Assembly (NCBI GenBank): GCA_001769925.1
Contig: MEPT01000106.1
Location: forward strand, 45,578-52,623
DNA length: 7,046 nucleotides
Source of the DNA: Bdellovibrionales bacterium RBG_16_40_8
Lineage (GTDB): Bacteria > Bdellovibrionota > Bdellovibrionia > Bdellovibrionales > UBA1609
Direction: 5' to 3'
Shown piece after piece: positions 1 to 5,698 of the stretch. Within the stretch, counting starts at the first letter, position 1; every line of letters begins with the position of its first letter. The notes below the pieces were generated by a model. That model did not search any database and was not told the origin of the DNA. It saw nothing but the letters and a program-made list of their open reading frames with translations. The position numbers were made by a program, and so were the translations under genes.

Positions 1-95
1 AAACTATAAGCTCTCGCCTTCACCTGAACTTCAGATGCTTGCGCACAGAACCCAGCCGTTAAAATAACTAGAAACAATAGTAGTAAATTTTTCAT
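1..95 (-). CDS. Secreted protein, N-terminal fragment (runs off window)
   Basis: Only the first 31 codons are inside the window. They begin with ATG at 95 and read MKNLLLLFLVILTAGFCAQA followed by SEVQVKARAYS. This is a classic Sec signal peptide: one lysine, a hydrophobic core of about 14 residues, and a likely signal peptidase I site after A-Q-A (residues 18-20). The cysteine at residue 17 is preceded by A-G-F, which is a poor lipobox, so I favour a periplasmic or secreted protein over a lipoprotein. A strong ribosome site, AAGGGG (101-106), lies 5 bases upstream and overlaps the stop codon of the preceding lipoprotein gene. The gap between the two genes is 9 bases, so they are almost certainly co-transcribed. 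The mature domain lies outside the window and its function cannot be judged. Confidence 0.75.
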   Translation of the reverse strand, partial: MKNLLLLFLVILTAGFCAQASEVQVKARAYS

Positions 96-104
96 AGTAA
101 CCCC

Positions 105-650
105 TTAGTCCTTATAAAATCTGCCGTATTGATAGTGGTAATCTGCTCTAATGCCACCGCCACCCCAACTACCGTGATCGTCATGTTTATAGGTAACAAA
201 AAGCAAAATTGCAGTATCAAGACGTATAACACCGTGTTTTTTTCTAACAAATATCTTTATATCGCGACCTCTGATCATTCGTCGACAACGATTTGGATAA
301 AACTCAAGCGTCGCATCTGTCAGTTTAATCTCATCATTTTTAACTTTGCCCCTCAACGAAAGTAAATTCCCAATACGTGAATTGCAGTCATTATTTAGAA
401 TGTCAGTATCACCGTTAGTGCCTTCAAAACTAATTTTTAATCTATCACCCTCTAGAGATATCTGCAGTGTCCCTTTGTCGCCACGGCTCATAACACTGCG
501 ATCAGTTTTCCCGCTATAAGTACCAAGATACTCTTGAACCATTGGCAGATACTCTGCTGGTATGCGCCCATCATCAATTACCAATTCTTTCTTACAAGCC
601 ACAATAGATGCCAAAGCTAGTATTAGTGCTAAAAACTTAACTGTTTTCAT
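105..650 (-). CDS. Small lipoprotein of unknown function
   Basis: A 181-residue protein starting with ATG at 650. The signal sequence MKTVKFLALILALASIVAC ends in a good lipobox (I-V-A-C, Cys19), so the mature protein should be lipidated. The following K-K is not an inner-membrane retention signal by the E. coli +2 rule, so the outer membrane is likely. The mature part has alternating polar and hydrophobic stretches that look like beta strands (residues 60-78, 96-120, 128-155). It has two more cysteines (89 and 122), a basic patch around residues 121-130, and a Gly/His/Tyr-rich end with HDDH at 156-159 and GGGG at 163-166. I do not recognise the family. A longer reading from a TTG at 713 is possible, but that TTG is the -35 box of the promoter, and GAAAGG (657-662) sits 6 bases before the ATG. 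The start at 650 is therefore preferred. It is followed at once by the secreted-protein gene. Confidence 0.8.
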   Translation of the reverse strand: MKTVKFLALILALASIVACKKELVIDDGRIPAEYLPMVQEYLGTYSGKTDRSVMSRGDKGTLQISLEGDRLKISFEGTNGDTDILNNDCNSRIGNLLSLRGKVKNDEIKLTDATLEFYPNRCRRMIRGRDIKIFVRKKHGVIRLDTAILLFVTYKHDDHGSWGGGGIRADYHYQYGRFYKD

Positions 651-665
651 AAAAAACCTTTCTTT

Positions 666-684
666 GGTAAGGAAATCCCTTACC
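666..684. promoter_or_regulatory. Inverted repeat over the lipoprotein transcription start; probable operator
   Basis: A perfect 7-base inverted repeat, GGTAAGG (666-672) and CCTTACC (678-684), with a 5-base centre. It begins on the last base of the predicted -10 hexamer, and the predicted start of transcription (about 677) falls in its centre. The transcript would then contain only half of the repeat, so a DNA site for a dimeric repressor is more likely than an RNA hairpin. No T-run follows in a position that would make it a terminator. The cognate regulator cannot be named from this window. Confidence 0.5.
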
Positions 685-724
685 TTATAGGGGAAGTATC
701 TGGCGTTTATCAATATATTTTTTT
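684..724 (-). promoter_or_regulatory. Sigma-70-type promoter of the lipoprotein operon, with A-tract
   Basis: On the minus strand, TTGATA (708-713; 5 of 6 to TTGACA) is followed after 18 bases by TATAAG (684-689; 5 of 6 to TATAAT). An A-rich run (about 714-724) sits directly upstream of the -35 box, as an UP element would. Predicted transcription starts near 677, which gives a leader of about 27 bases with the ribosome site GAAAGG at 657-662. The promoter has its own position between the STAS gene stop and the lipoprotein start, so this operon need not depend on read-through from the STAS gene. Confidence 0.6.
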
Positions 725-744
725 CTTATCTCGCTTAAGATAAT

Positions 745-1095
745 CTAGGCATGCCCCTCAATTGAGGTGTTGGTCATTTCTTCCCAATTATCATTAGAAA
801 AAAGAACAAGTTTATCTAAAGACGCAAAAATATGAATTTGTCGCTTCAATTTTTCACTAGAGCCAACAAGTGCAAGACGGCCGCCCTTACGAACCAAATC
901 ACCTGCTAAAGAATGGATAAAGCGAATCATGGGTATGCTGATAAAGTGAGCACCGGACACGTCAATGGCAATCTGCGAAACGTCTTTAGCTACTCTTTCT
1001 AACTCAGATTTAGTCAACTCGAAGTTAAACGCATCCAACCGCCCAGGAGCGGGTACGTAGCACCATTCACCCTTTTGTAAGATTTCAATCGCCAT
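745..1095 (-). CDS. Stand-alone STAS-domain protein with degenerate phosphorylation site
   Basis: A 116-residue cytoplasmic protein made almost entirely of one STAS domain, the fold of anti-sigma factor antagonists such as SpoIIAA and RsbV. Visible landmarks are the central strand and loop IAIDVSGAHFIS (residues 42-53), the GGRLALVGSSEKLKRQI segment (71-87) and ASLDKLVLF (91-99). In the family the loop normally reads F-I-D-S-S-G, and its second serine is phosphorylated by a partner kinase. Here it reads F-I-S-I-P-M, so neither phospho-acceptor position is Ser or Thr. The protein may therefore act as a constitutive partner or a structural module. I chose ATG at 1095 over an in-frame TTG at 1131 because that TTG is the -35 hexamer and the -10 lies just before the ATG. 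No kinase or sigma factor gene is adjacent. It is divergent from prs. Confidence 0.8.
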   Translation of the reverse strand: MAIEILQKGEWCYVPAPGRLDAFNFELTKSELERVAKDVSQIAIDVSGAHFISIPMIRFIHSLAGDLVRKGGRLALVGSSEKLKRQIHIFASLDKLVLFSNDNWEEMTNTSIEGHA

Positions 1096-1102
1096 AAAAT
1101 AA

Positions 1103-1131
1103 ATTATGAAAAGTTCACTCCCTGTCGTCAA
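1103..1131 (-). promoter_or_regulatory. Strong sigma-70-type promoter giving a probably leaderless STAS mRNA
   Basis: On the minus strand, TTGACG (1126-1131; 5 of 6) is followed after exactly 17 bases by CATAAT (1103-1108; 5 of 6). Only 7 bases (TTATTTT) separate the -10 from the ATG at 1095. Transcription should therefore start at 1096 or 1095, leaving essentially no 5' untranslated leader. This fits the absence of any Shine-Dalgarno sequence before that ATG. Confidence 0.65.
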
Positions 1132-1173
1132 CTTATAGACAAAATTATTCTTTTTAGTTACAAGTCTCCCACG

Positions 1174-2118
1174 ATGGCAAAATTGAAGATTTTTTCAGGA
1201 AATACCAACCCAGAATTCGCAAAAAAAGTAGCTTTTCATGCTGGAGTAGAGCTTGGTCACTGTAAATTTGGCCGCTTTGCTGATGGCGAAGTTCAGATAG
1301 AAATCAATGAAAGCGTGCGCGGCACCAATACCTTTGTGATACAAAGTACTTGTCCGCCGGTAAATGAAAGTTACATGGAACTTTTTATGATTTTAGATGC
1401 TTTGCGTCGCGCATCGGCTAATGAGATATCTGCTGTGATTCCGTATTATGGCTATGCCCGTCAAGATCGTAAAGTTGCGCCGCGAGCACCAATTTCCGCA
1501 AAATGCATTGCCGATTTGCTGAAAACTGCTGGGGCTAATAGGTTAATTTCTGTTGATCTTCATTCATCACAAATTCAGGGGTTTTTTGATGGGCCGGTTG
1601 ATCACTTGTTTGCCATTCCTACCTTTGCGCGCGAATGGCGAGAACGTATTGGCGCCGGAGACGATTACGTTGCAGTAAGCCCTGACGCTGGTGGCGTTGA
1701 GCGCGTACGTGCCTTTGCCAAACGTATCGGCTGTTCTATTGCTATAATCGACAAACGACGTGCTGGGCCTAATCAAGTTGAATCAGTTAACCTCGTAGGT
1801 GATGTGAAGGGTAAAGTCGCAATTATTCTTGATGATATGATAGATACGGCAGGAACATTGACCCAGGCAGTTGACAGCTTACTCAAAAATAATGCAAAAA
1901 GAGTGTTTGCTGTAGCAACGCATCCTGTACTTTCTGGGCCTGCAATTTCTCGACTGAAAGAGTGCGGCGTTGAGAAGGTATGGGTGACAGACACGGTTCC
2001 TCTTCGACCTGAGGCAATTGCCTGCGGAAAGATTGAGGTTATTTCTGTTGCGCCTGTTGTGGCTGAAGCAATTAAAAGAATTAATACGCATGACAGCGTG
2101 AGCGCGCTGTTTGATTAG
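1174..2118 (+). CDS. prs: Ribose-phosphate pyrophosphokinase (PRPP synthetase, class I)
   Basis: Transfers pyrophosphate from ATP to ribose 5-phosphate, giving PRPP for purine, pyrimidine, histidine, tryptophan and NAD synthesis in the cytoplasm. The 314-residue length is standard for the class. Landmarks in order: RFADGE (34-39) and ARQDRK (95-100) of the ATP site; VDLHSSQIQGFF (127-138) with the metal/ATP histidine H130; SPDAGG (169-174); the catalytic flexible loop KRRAGPN (194-200); and the ribose-phosphate/PRPP loop DDMIDTAGT (220-228). All key residues look intact. The ATG at 1174 gives the canonical N-terminus (KIFSGNTNPE), although no clear Shine-Dalgarno sequence precedes it. I found no convincing plus-strand promoter in the 78 bases shared with the divergent STAS gene. 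The L25 gene follows after 24 bases, an arrangement common in bacteria. Confidence 0.98.
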   Translation: MAKLKIFSGNTNPEFAKKVAFHAGVELGHCKFGRFADGEVQIEINESVRGTNTFVIQSTCPPVNESYMELFMILDALRRASANEISAVIPYYGYARQDRKVAPRAPISAKCIADLLKTAGANRLISVDLHSSQIQGFFDGPVDHLFAIPTFAREWRERIGAGDDYVAVSPDAGGVERVRAFAKRIGCSIAIIDKRRAGPNQVESVNLVGDVKGKVAIILDDMIDTAGTLTQAVDSLLKNNAKRVFAVATHPVLSGPAISRLKECGVEKVWVTDTVPLRPEAIACGKIEVISVAPVVAEAIKRINTHDSVSALFD

Positions 2119-2142
2119 CCTGATAAGGCGAAAGAGGTTGTT

Positions 2143-2838
2143 ATGGCAGAGTTAGAATTTAATGTTGAAGCTCGTACCTCAGGTAAGCACTGGTCAAGGG
2201 GCCTACGCCGCGACAAGAAAGTGCCGGCGATTGTATACGGACCAAAAATTAAAAACGTGAATATTTCTCTTCTTGAAAGTGAAGTAGTTAAGTTTGCCAA
2301 GCAACAATATGACAATGCTATTTTTATATTAAAATCCGCTGATTCGCGTTTAAATAATTTGAAAGTACTTAAAAAGTCTTCAGATGTGCACCCTGTGAGC
2401 AGGCGGCCAGTTCACTTAGACCTTTTTGCTCTTGATTTAACTAAAACTGTACGCGTGTTTGTTGAAGTTCGCTACGAAGGAAAAGCAATTGGGATTAAAG
2501 AGGGCGGTATTTTAAATACTGTTAAGCGTGAGGTTGAGGTTGAGTGTTTGCCAACGGATATTCCTAAATTTTTATCAATTGATATATCAAATCTTGGAGT
2601 TGGCGATTCGCTTCATGCATCTGAACTGAAAATGCCTGAAAATGTAAAGTTAATAACACTTACTCATGAAACACTTTGCACTATTGTTGTAGTTGCTGAA
2701 GAGGTTGTTACTGTAGCCACGCCAGTTGAAGGCGCTGCTGCATCGGCTGCACCAGGCGCTGAAGGCGCTGCTGCTACTCCAGGTGCTGCTGCCGCTCCTG
2801 CTGCTGTGGGAGCAAAGACAGAAGAGAAGAAAAAATAA
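2143..2838 (+). CDS. rplY: 50S ribosomal protein L25/general stress protein Ctc (long form)
   Basis: Binds 5S rRNA in the large ribosomal subunit. The protein has 231 residues. An L25 5S-binding domain covers about residues 4-97: it begins with ELEFNVEARTSGK, includes RRDKKVPAIVYG (22-33) and ends with the family motif HLDLFAL (91-97). A second beta domain of the TL5/CTC type covers about 99-185. This makes it the long form, unlike the single-domain E. coli L25. Residues 186-231 form an Ala/Pro/Gly low-complexity tail ending in the charged TEEKKK, probably disordered. The ribosome site AGAGG (2133-2137) lies 5 bases before the ATG. It sits between prs and pth in an apparent operon. Confidence 0.96.
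   Translation: MAELEFNVEARTSGKHWSRGLRRDKKVPAIVYGPKIKNVNISLLESEVVKFAKQQYDNAIFILKSADSRLNNLKVLKKSSDVHPVSRRPVHLDLFALDLTKTVRVFVEVRYEGKAIGIKEGGILNTVKREVEVECLPTDIPKFLSIDISNLGVGDSLHASELKMPENVKLITLTHETLCTIVVVAEEVVTVATPVEGAAASAAPGAEGAAATPGAAAAPAAVGAKTEEKKK
2727..2817 (+). repeat. Low-complexity GCT/GCN-rich tract coding the L25 Ala-Pro-Gly tail
   Basis: The end of rplY is built from repeated Ala-rich codons. A 15-base sequence, TGAAGGCGCTGCTGC, occurs exactly twice (2727-2741 and 2760-2774), spaced 33 bases (11 codons) apart. It encodes the repeated EGAAA unit, and related GGTGCTGCTGC copies follow. Such GCTGCT tracts are prone to slippage, so tail length may vary between strains. Confidence 0.75.
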
Positions 2839-2850
2839 TCGAGAAAGATT

Positions 2851-2856
2851 AAGAGG
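2851..2856 (+). promoter_or_regulatory. Ribosome binding site fixing the GTG start of pth
   Basis: AAGAGG lies 7 bases before GTG at 2864. It supports this start over upstream in-frame ATG codons that overlap the end of rplY and would add a leucine- and arginine-rich stretch that is only a frame-shifted reading of the L25 tail. Confidence 0.7.
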
Positions 2857-2863
2857 CCGCTTA

Positions 2864-3436
2864 GTGTTTCTTATTGTCGGCCTAGGTAACCCGGGCATTA
2901 AATATAAGCTTAATCGCCACAATATCGGCTTTATTGTGGTCGACGTACTCGCTATGCATTTACAGATAAAACTTAAAATGGATAACGACTACAATGCGCT
3001 TATTGGCCACGGTCGCATTGGTGAAGAAGATGTTATTTTATGTGAGCCACAGACTTATATGAATTTATCAGGAGAATCTGTACAATCTATAGTGACATTT
3101 TTTAAAATACCGCTTGATAAATTACTGGTCATTCACGATGAGGTTGATTTATCGTTTGGGCAACTACGATTTCAAAAAAATCGTGGCCATAATGGTCACA
3201 ATGGGGTTCGCAACATACACGAAAAAATAGGATCTGATTATTCAAGACTACGTGTAGGCGTAGGTAGACCCGCTATACCGCAAATGAGTGTGGCTGATTT
3301 TGTACTACAAAATTTCTCACGCGAACAAGAAGCTGAGCTTTCAGATTTTGTTGGATCAGTTTGTGATGCCGCACTTGATTTTTGCGAAGAAGGACTTGAA
3401 AAAACTCAGGCAAAATATAACTCGGGTGAAAACTAA
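2864..3436 (+). CDS. pth: Peptidyl-tRNA hydrolase (bacterial Pth)
   Basis: Cleaves the ester bond of peptidyl-tRNAs that drop off ribosomes, so tRNA is recycled. The protein has 190 residues, the usual size. It starts with GTG directly before FLIVGLGNPG. Catalytic and binding residues are visible by comparison with E. coli Pth: N9 in GLGNPG, catalytic H19, the TYMNLSG segment (64-70), D92 in VIHDEVDL and N113 in GHNG. The usual glycine-rich stretch before GHNG reads N-R-G-H-N here, producing a doubled GHNGHNG (108-114). This is unusual, but the functional asparagine is kept. The stop codon overlaps the ychF start (TAATG), so translation of the two genes is probably coupled. Confidence 0.96.
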   Translation: MFLIVGLGNPGIKYKLNRHNIGFIVVDVLAMHLQIKLKMDNDYNALIGHGRIGEEDVILCEPQTYMNLSGESVQSIVTFFKIPLDKLLVIHDEVDLSFGQLRFQKNRGHNGHNGVRNIHEKIGSDYSRLRVGVGRPAIPQMSVADFVLQNFSREQEAELSDFVGSVCDAALDFCEEGLEKTQAKYNSGEN

Positions 3437-4539
3437 TGGGCTTAAAAGTTGGTATTGTTGGTTTACCTAACGTAGGTAAAAGTACTCTTTTTAATGCACT
3501 GACAAGTGCCAAAGCCGAGGCGGCAAATTACCCATTTTGCACTATAGACCCTAATGTGGGAGTAGTTACCGTTCCTGACGAGCGGCTTAAAAAAATTTCT
3601 GATTTTGTAAAGCCTCAAAAGCAAGTGCCAACAATTATGGAGTTTGTGGATATCGCAGGGCTTGTCGCAGGAGCCTCAAAAGGTGAAGGACTTGGCAATC
3701 AATTTTTGGCACACATTCGCGAAACAGATGCGATACTGCATGTGGTACGTTGTTTTGAGGATTCAAATGTAGTACACGTGGCCGGCTCAGTAGATCCATT
3801 ACGCGACATCGGCACTATTAACACTGAACTTATTCTTGCTGATCTCGATAGCGTAGATAAACGGCTTAAGCGCATAGAAAAAACAGCGCAAACGACAAAA
3901 GATGCACAACTAAAGATTGAATATGCTTTAGTAAAAAAAATTAGTACGGCATTAAATGATGGGCAGCCAGCACGTTCGGTAACCGTAGACGATCCTGAAC
4001 TTCCATTTATGAAAGAGCTACATCTTTTAACGGCAAAACCTGTGTTATATGTTTGCAATGTGGCCGAGGGCGAATATACCTCAGGTGAACCAAGTGCTTG
4101 GGTAAAAACTGTTACAGCACATGCGAAATCAGAAAATAACCAACATATTGTTATTTGTAGCGCTATCGAGGCAGAGATTTCGCAACTGCCTGAGAGCGAT
4201 CGTAATGAATTCACTCAGTCTTTAGGCATGAAAGAGCCCGGGCTTAATCGCCTAATCAGAGAAGCTTATAGTTTACTCAATCTCATCACCTATTTTACCG
4301 CAGGTGAAAAAGAAGTTAGGGCCTGGACAATAGCGAAAGGCACTAAAGCTCCGCAAGCAGCCGGAGTAATTCACTCTGATTTTGAACGCGGTTTTATTCG
4401 TGCCGAGACTTACCACTATAACGATTTATTGCAGAACAAAAGTGAAGCTGCGGTTAAAGAGGCCGGCAAATATCGCTCAGAGGGTAAAGAATATGTGGTT
4501 CATGACGGCGACATAATGCTTTTTCGCTTTAACGTATAA
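3436..4539 (+). CDS. ychF: Ribosome-binding ATPase YchF (OLA1 family)
   Basis: An Obg-related P-loop protein that hydrolyses ATP rather than GTP and associates with ribosomes; in other bacteria it is tied to stress responses. The 367 residues carry the G1 P-loop GLPNVGKS (9-16), the G3 motif DIAG (72-75) followed by the mobile AGASKGEGLGNQFL region (79-91), and NVAE (208-211) where GTPases have NKxD. That change is the hallmark of ATP preference in this family. A helical coiled-coil insert lies at about 130-200 and the TGS domain at about 283-366. All motifs look intact. The ATG overlaps the last base of the pth stop, and GGGTGA (3424-3429) may serve as ribosome site. The pairing with pth is widespread in bacteria. 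Confidence 0.98.
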   Translation: MGLKVGIVGLPNVGKSTLFNALTSAKAEAANYPFCTIDPNVGVVTVPDERLKKISDFVKPQKQVPTIMEFVDIAGLVAGASKGEGLGNQFLAHIRETDAILHVVRCFEDSNVVHVAGSVDPLRDIGTINTELILADLDSVDKRLKRIEKTAQTTKDAQLKIEYALVKKISTALNDGQPARSVTVDDPELPFMKELHLLTAKPVLYVCNVAEGEYTSGEPSAWVKTVTAHAKSENNQHIVICSAIEAEISQLPESDRNEFTQSLGMKEPGLNRLIREAYSLLNLITYFTAGEKEVRAWTIAKGTKAPQAAGVIHSDFERGFIRAETYHYNDLLQNKSEAAVKEAGKYRSEGKEYVVHDGDIMLFRFNV

Positions 4540-4606
4540 GGCCTGACTAAAAGTTTGACACTATTAATAAGATTCAGAATCAAGGTCTAGTAGCCGATAA
4601 GAATGA

Positions 4607-5698
4607 ATGACAATAATCAACATGACTGTCCGGCACTTGCAGTGGCCACTTTGGCTATTGTTAGCATCTCAATTATTAGGGTGCGCTGGGCCGAGTTCTC
4701 CTTTTGGTGGGCTTGAGTTCGGCTTTGGCGATGGTCTTTTAGCAAAATTTGCTGAATATTCGACAAAGCCAAATAAAGACAACGAGAAAATAACTTTTTC
4801 GCCGAAAAGGCAAATGCTACATCTGCCAGCAGACTTAGAAGTTGAGATTTTACCCAATGATTCTCTTAATAAAAATATTGAAGTCCACGTGGTATATAAT
4901 AACCGTGATATCACTCACGCTTTTCATAAAAATTCTAATATTGATAAGCCGACATCACCAGATGATATGAGTTTGAAATTCATCACCAACAAGTTGCGCT
5001 TGTCGCCAAGCAGAAAACACAAAATTGAATTTTACACTCGCACTGACAAATCTTCGCAATTCATACAATCTACTTATCTACCGCCGCAATGCTTGTGGAA
5101 AAATGACCAAGATATTTTCAATACGATTCCATTCACCCCACAACAGAAAATTTTAGAATTGATCGACGCGCAAGCTAAAAAATACGATATAAATAAAACC
5201 CTTTTGGCCGGATTAATAGCGCAAGAATCTAGTTTTGAGCTGGATACAGTAAGCCGTAGCCGAGCTATAGGCCTAACTCAAGTGACTCCGCTGGCTGCAC
5301 AAGAGATTGAAAAAATTCACAAAAGTTGGCAACGTTATGCGCCATTTGATCGCCAAGAGCCAAAAAAAATTAGCTCATTAATAAGTCATAAAATTGTAAC
5401 TGAAAAACAAGACTGGAGACTTAATTTATCACGATCGATTGAGGGTGGCGCCACCTATTTGCAATACCTCGATCGCTATTGGGCTAATGAAGATAACGCC
5501 AAATTACTTTCGCAATTAACTGCTACTGACTACAGCACAGTTATTTTAGCCAGTTATAACTCTGGGGCGGCACGCGTAAAAAAGCAAATTTTAGATAATC
5601 AAGAAAAGTGGATAGAACAAAATAATCTGAAAGAAGCATTTCGTTACGTTAATAAAGTTTCTAGTTACTGTTACCATTTTGGCGAGGATAAAAAATGA
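4607..5698 (+). CDS. Lipoprotein with C-terminal lytic transglycosylase (SLT/GH23) domain
   Basis: Predicted to cut the MurNAc-GlcNAc bond of peptidoglycan with formation of 1,6-anhydroMurNAc, acting from a membrane anchor in the periplasm. The 363 residues begin with a signal peptide ending in the lipobox LLGC (23-26; Cys26, then Ala, which favours the outer membrane). Residues 40-165 form an unassigned, probably beta-rich domain. The SLT domain (about 180-355) shows LIAQESSF with catalytic E207, AIGLTQVTP (220-228), SIEGGATYL (277-285), ASYNSG (315-320) and the closing EAFRYVNKV (343-351). An insertion of about 35 residues (roughly 236-270) separates the second and third motifs. ATG 4607 has only a weak ribosome site; ATG 4622 is an alternative that also keeps the lipobox. 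Resembles Slt/MltC/MltE types, but I cannot assign one. The stop overlaps the PilZ gene start. Confidence 0.9.
   Translation: MTIINMTVRHLQWPLWLLLASQLLGCAGPSSPFGGLEFGFGDGLLAKFAEYSTKPNKDNEKITFSPKRQMLHLPADLEVEILPNDSLNKNIEVHVVYNNRDITHAFHKNSNIDKPTSPDDMSLKFITNKLRLSPSRKHKIEFYTRTDKSSQFIQSTYLPPQCLWKNDQDIFNTIPFTPQQKILELIDAQAKKYDINKTLLAGLIAQESSFELDTVSRSRAIGLTQVTPLAAQEIEKIHKSWQRYAPFDRQEPKKISSLISHKIVTEKQDWRLNLSRSIEGGATYLQYLDRYWANEDNAKLLSQLTATDYSTVILASYNSGAARVKKQILDNQEKWIEQNNLKEAFRYVNKVSSYCYHFGEDKK
5684..5687 (+). promoter_or_regulatory. Ribosome binding site of the PilZ gene inside the transglycosylase gene
   Basis: GAGG lies 7 bases before ATG 5695, within the last codons of the upstream gene. With the ATGA stop/start overlap this indicates translational coupling. 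Confidence 0.6.

Noticed and set aside
129..365. Open reading frame of 78 codons on the plus strand opposite the lipoprotein gene
   Set aside because: No ribosome site and a composition like a reverse-strand shadow; the minus-strand lipoprotein has a signal peptide, ribosome site and promoter.
651..713. Longer lipoprotein starting at TTG 713
   Set aside because: It would add 21 residues before the signal peptide, and its TTG is the -35 box of the promoter.
722..744. Stem TTATCT / AGATAA after the STAS stop as a terminator
   Set aside because: On the minus strand it is followed by an A-run, not a T-run, so it does not fit an intrinsic terminator; the A-run fits better as an UP element.
756..767. 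12-base palindrome CCTCAATTGAGG at the end of the STAS gene
   Set aside because: Perfect but short, without a loop or T-run, and lying in coding sequence; chance is a sufficient explanation.
1134..1173. Plus-strand promoter for prs using TATAGA (1134-1139)
   Set aside because: The best upstream -35 candidate (TTCACT) is only 14 bases away; not convincing.
2726..2863. N-terminal extension of Pth from ATG 2726
   Set aside because: It is the rplY tail read in another frame; GTG 2864 with AAGAGG gives the family N-terminus.
3699..4214. 171-codon minus-strand frame inside ychF
   Set aside because: It lies wholly opposite a complete, motif-bearing ychF and is a shadow.
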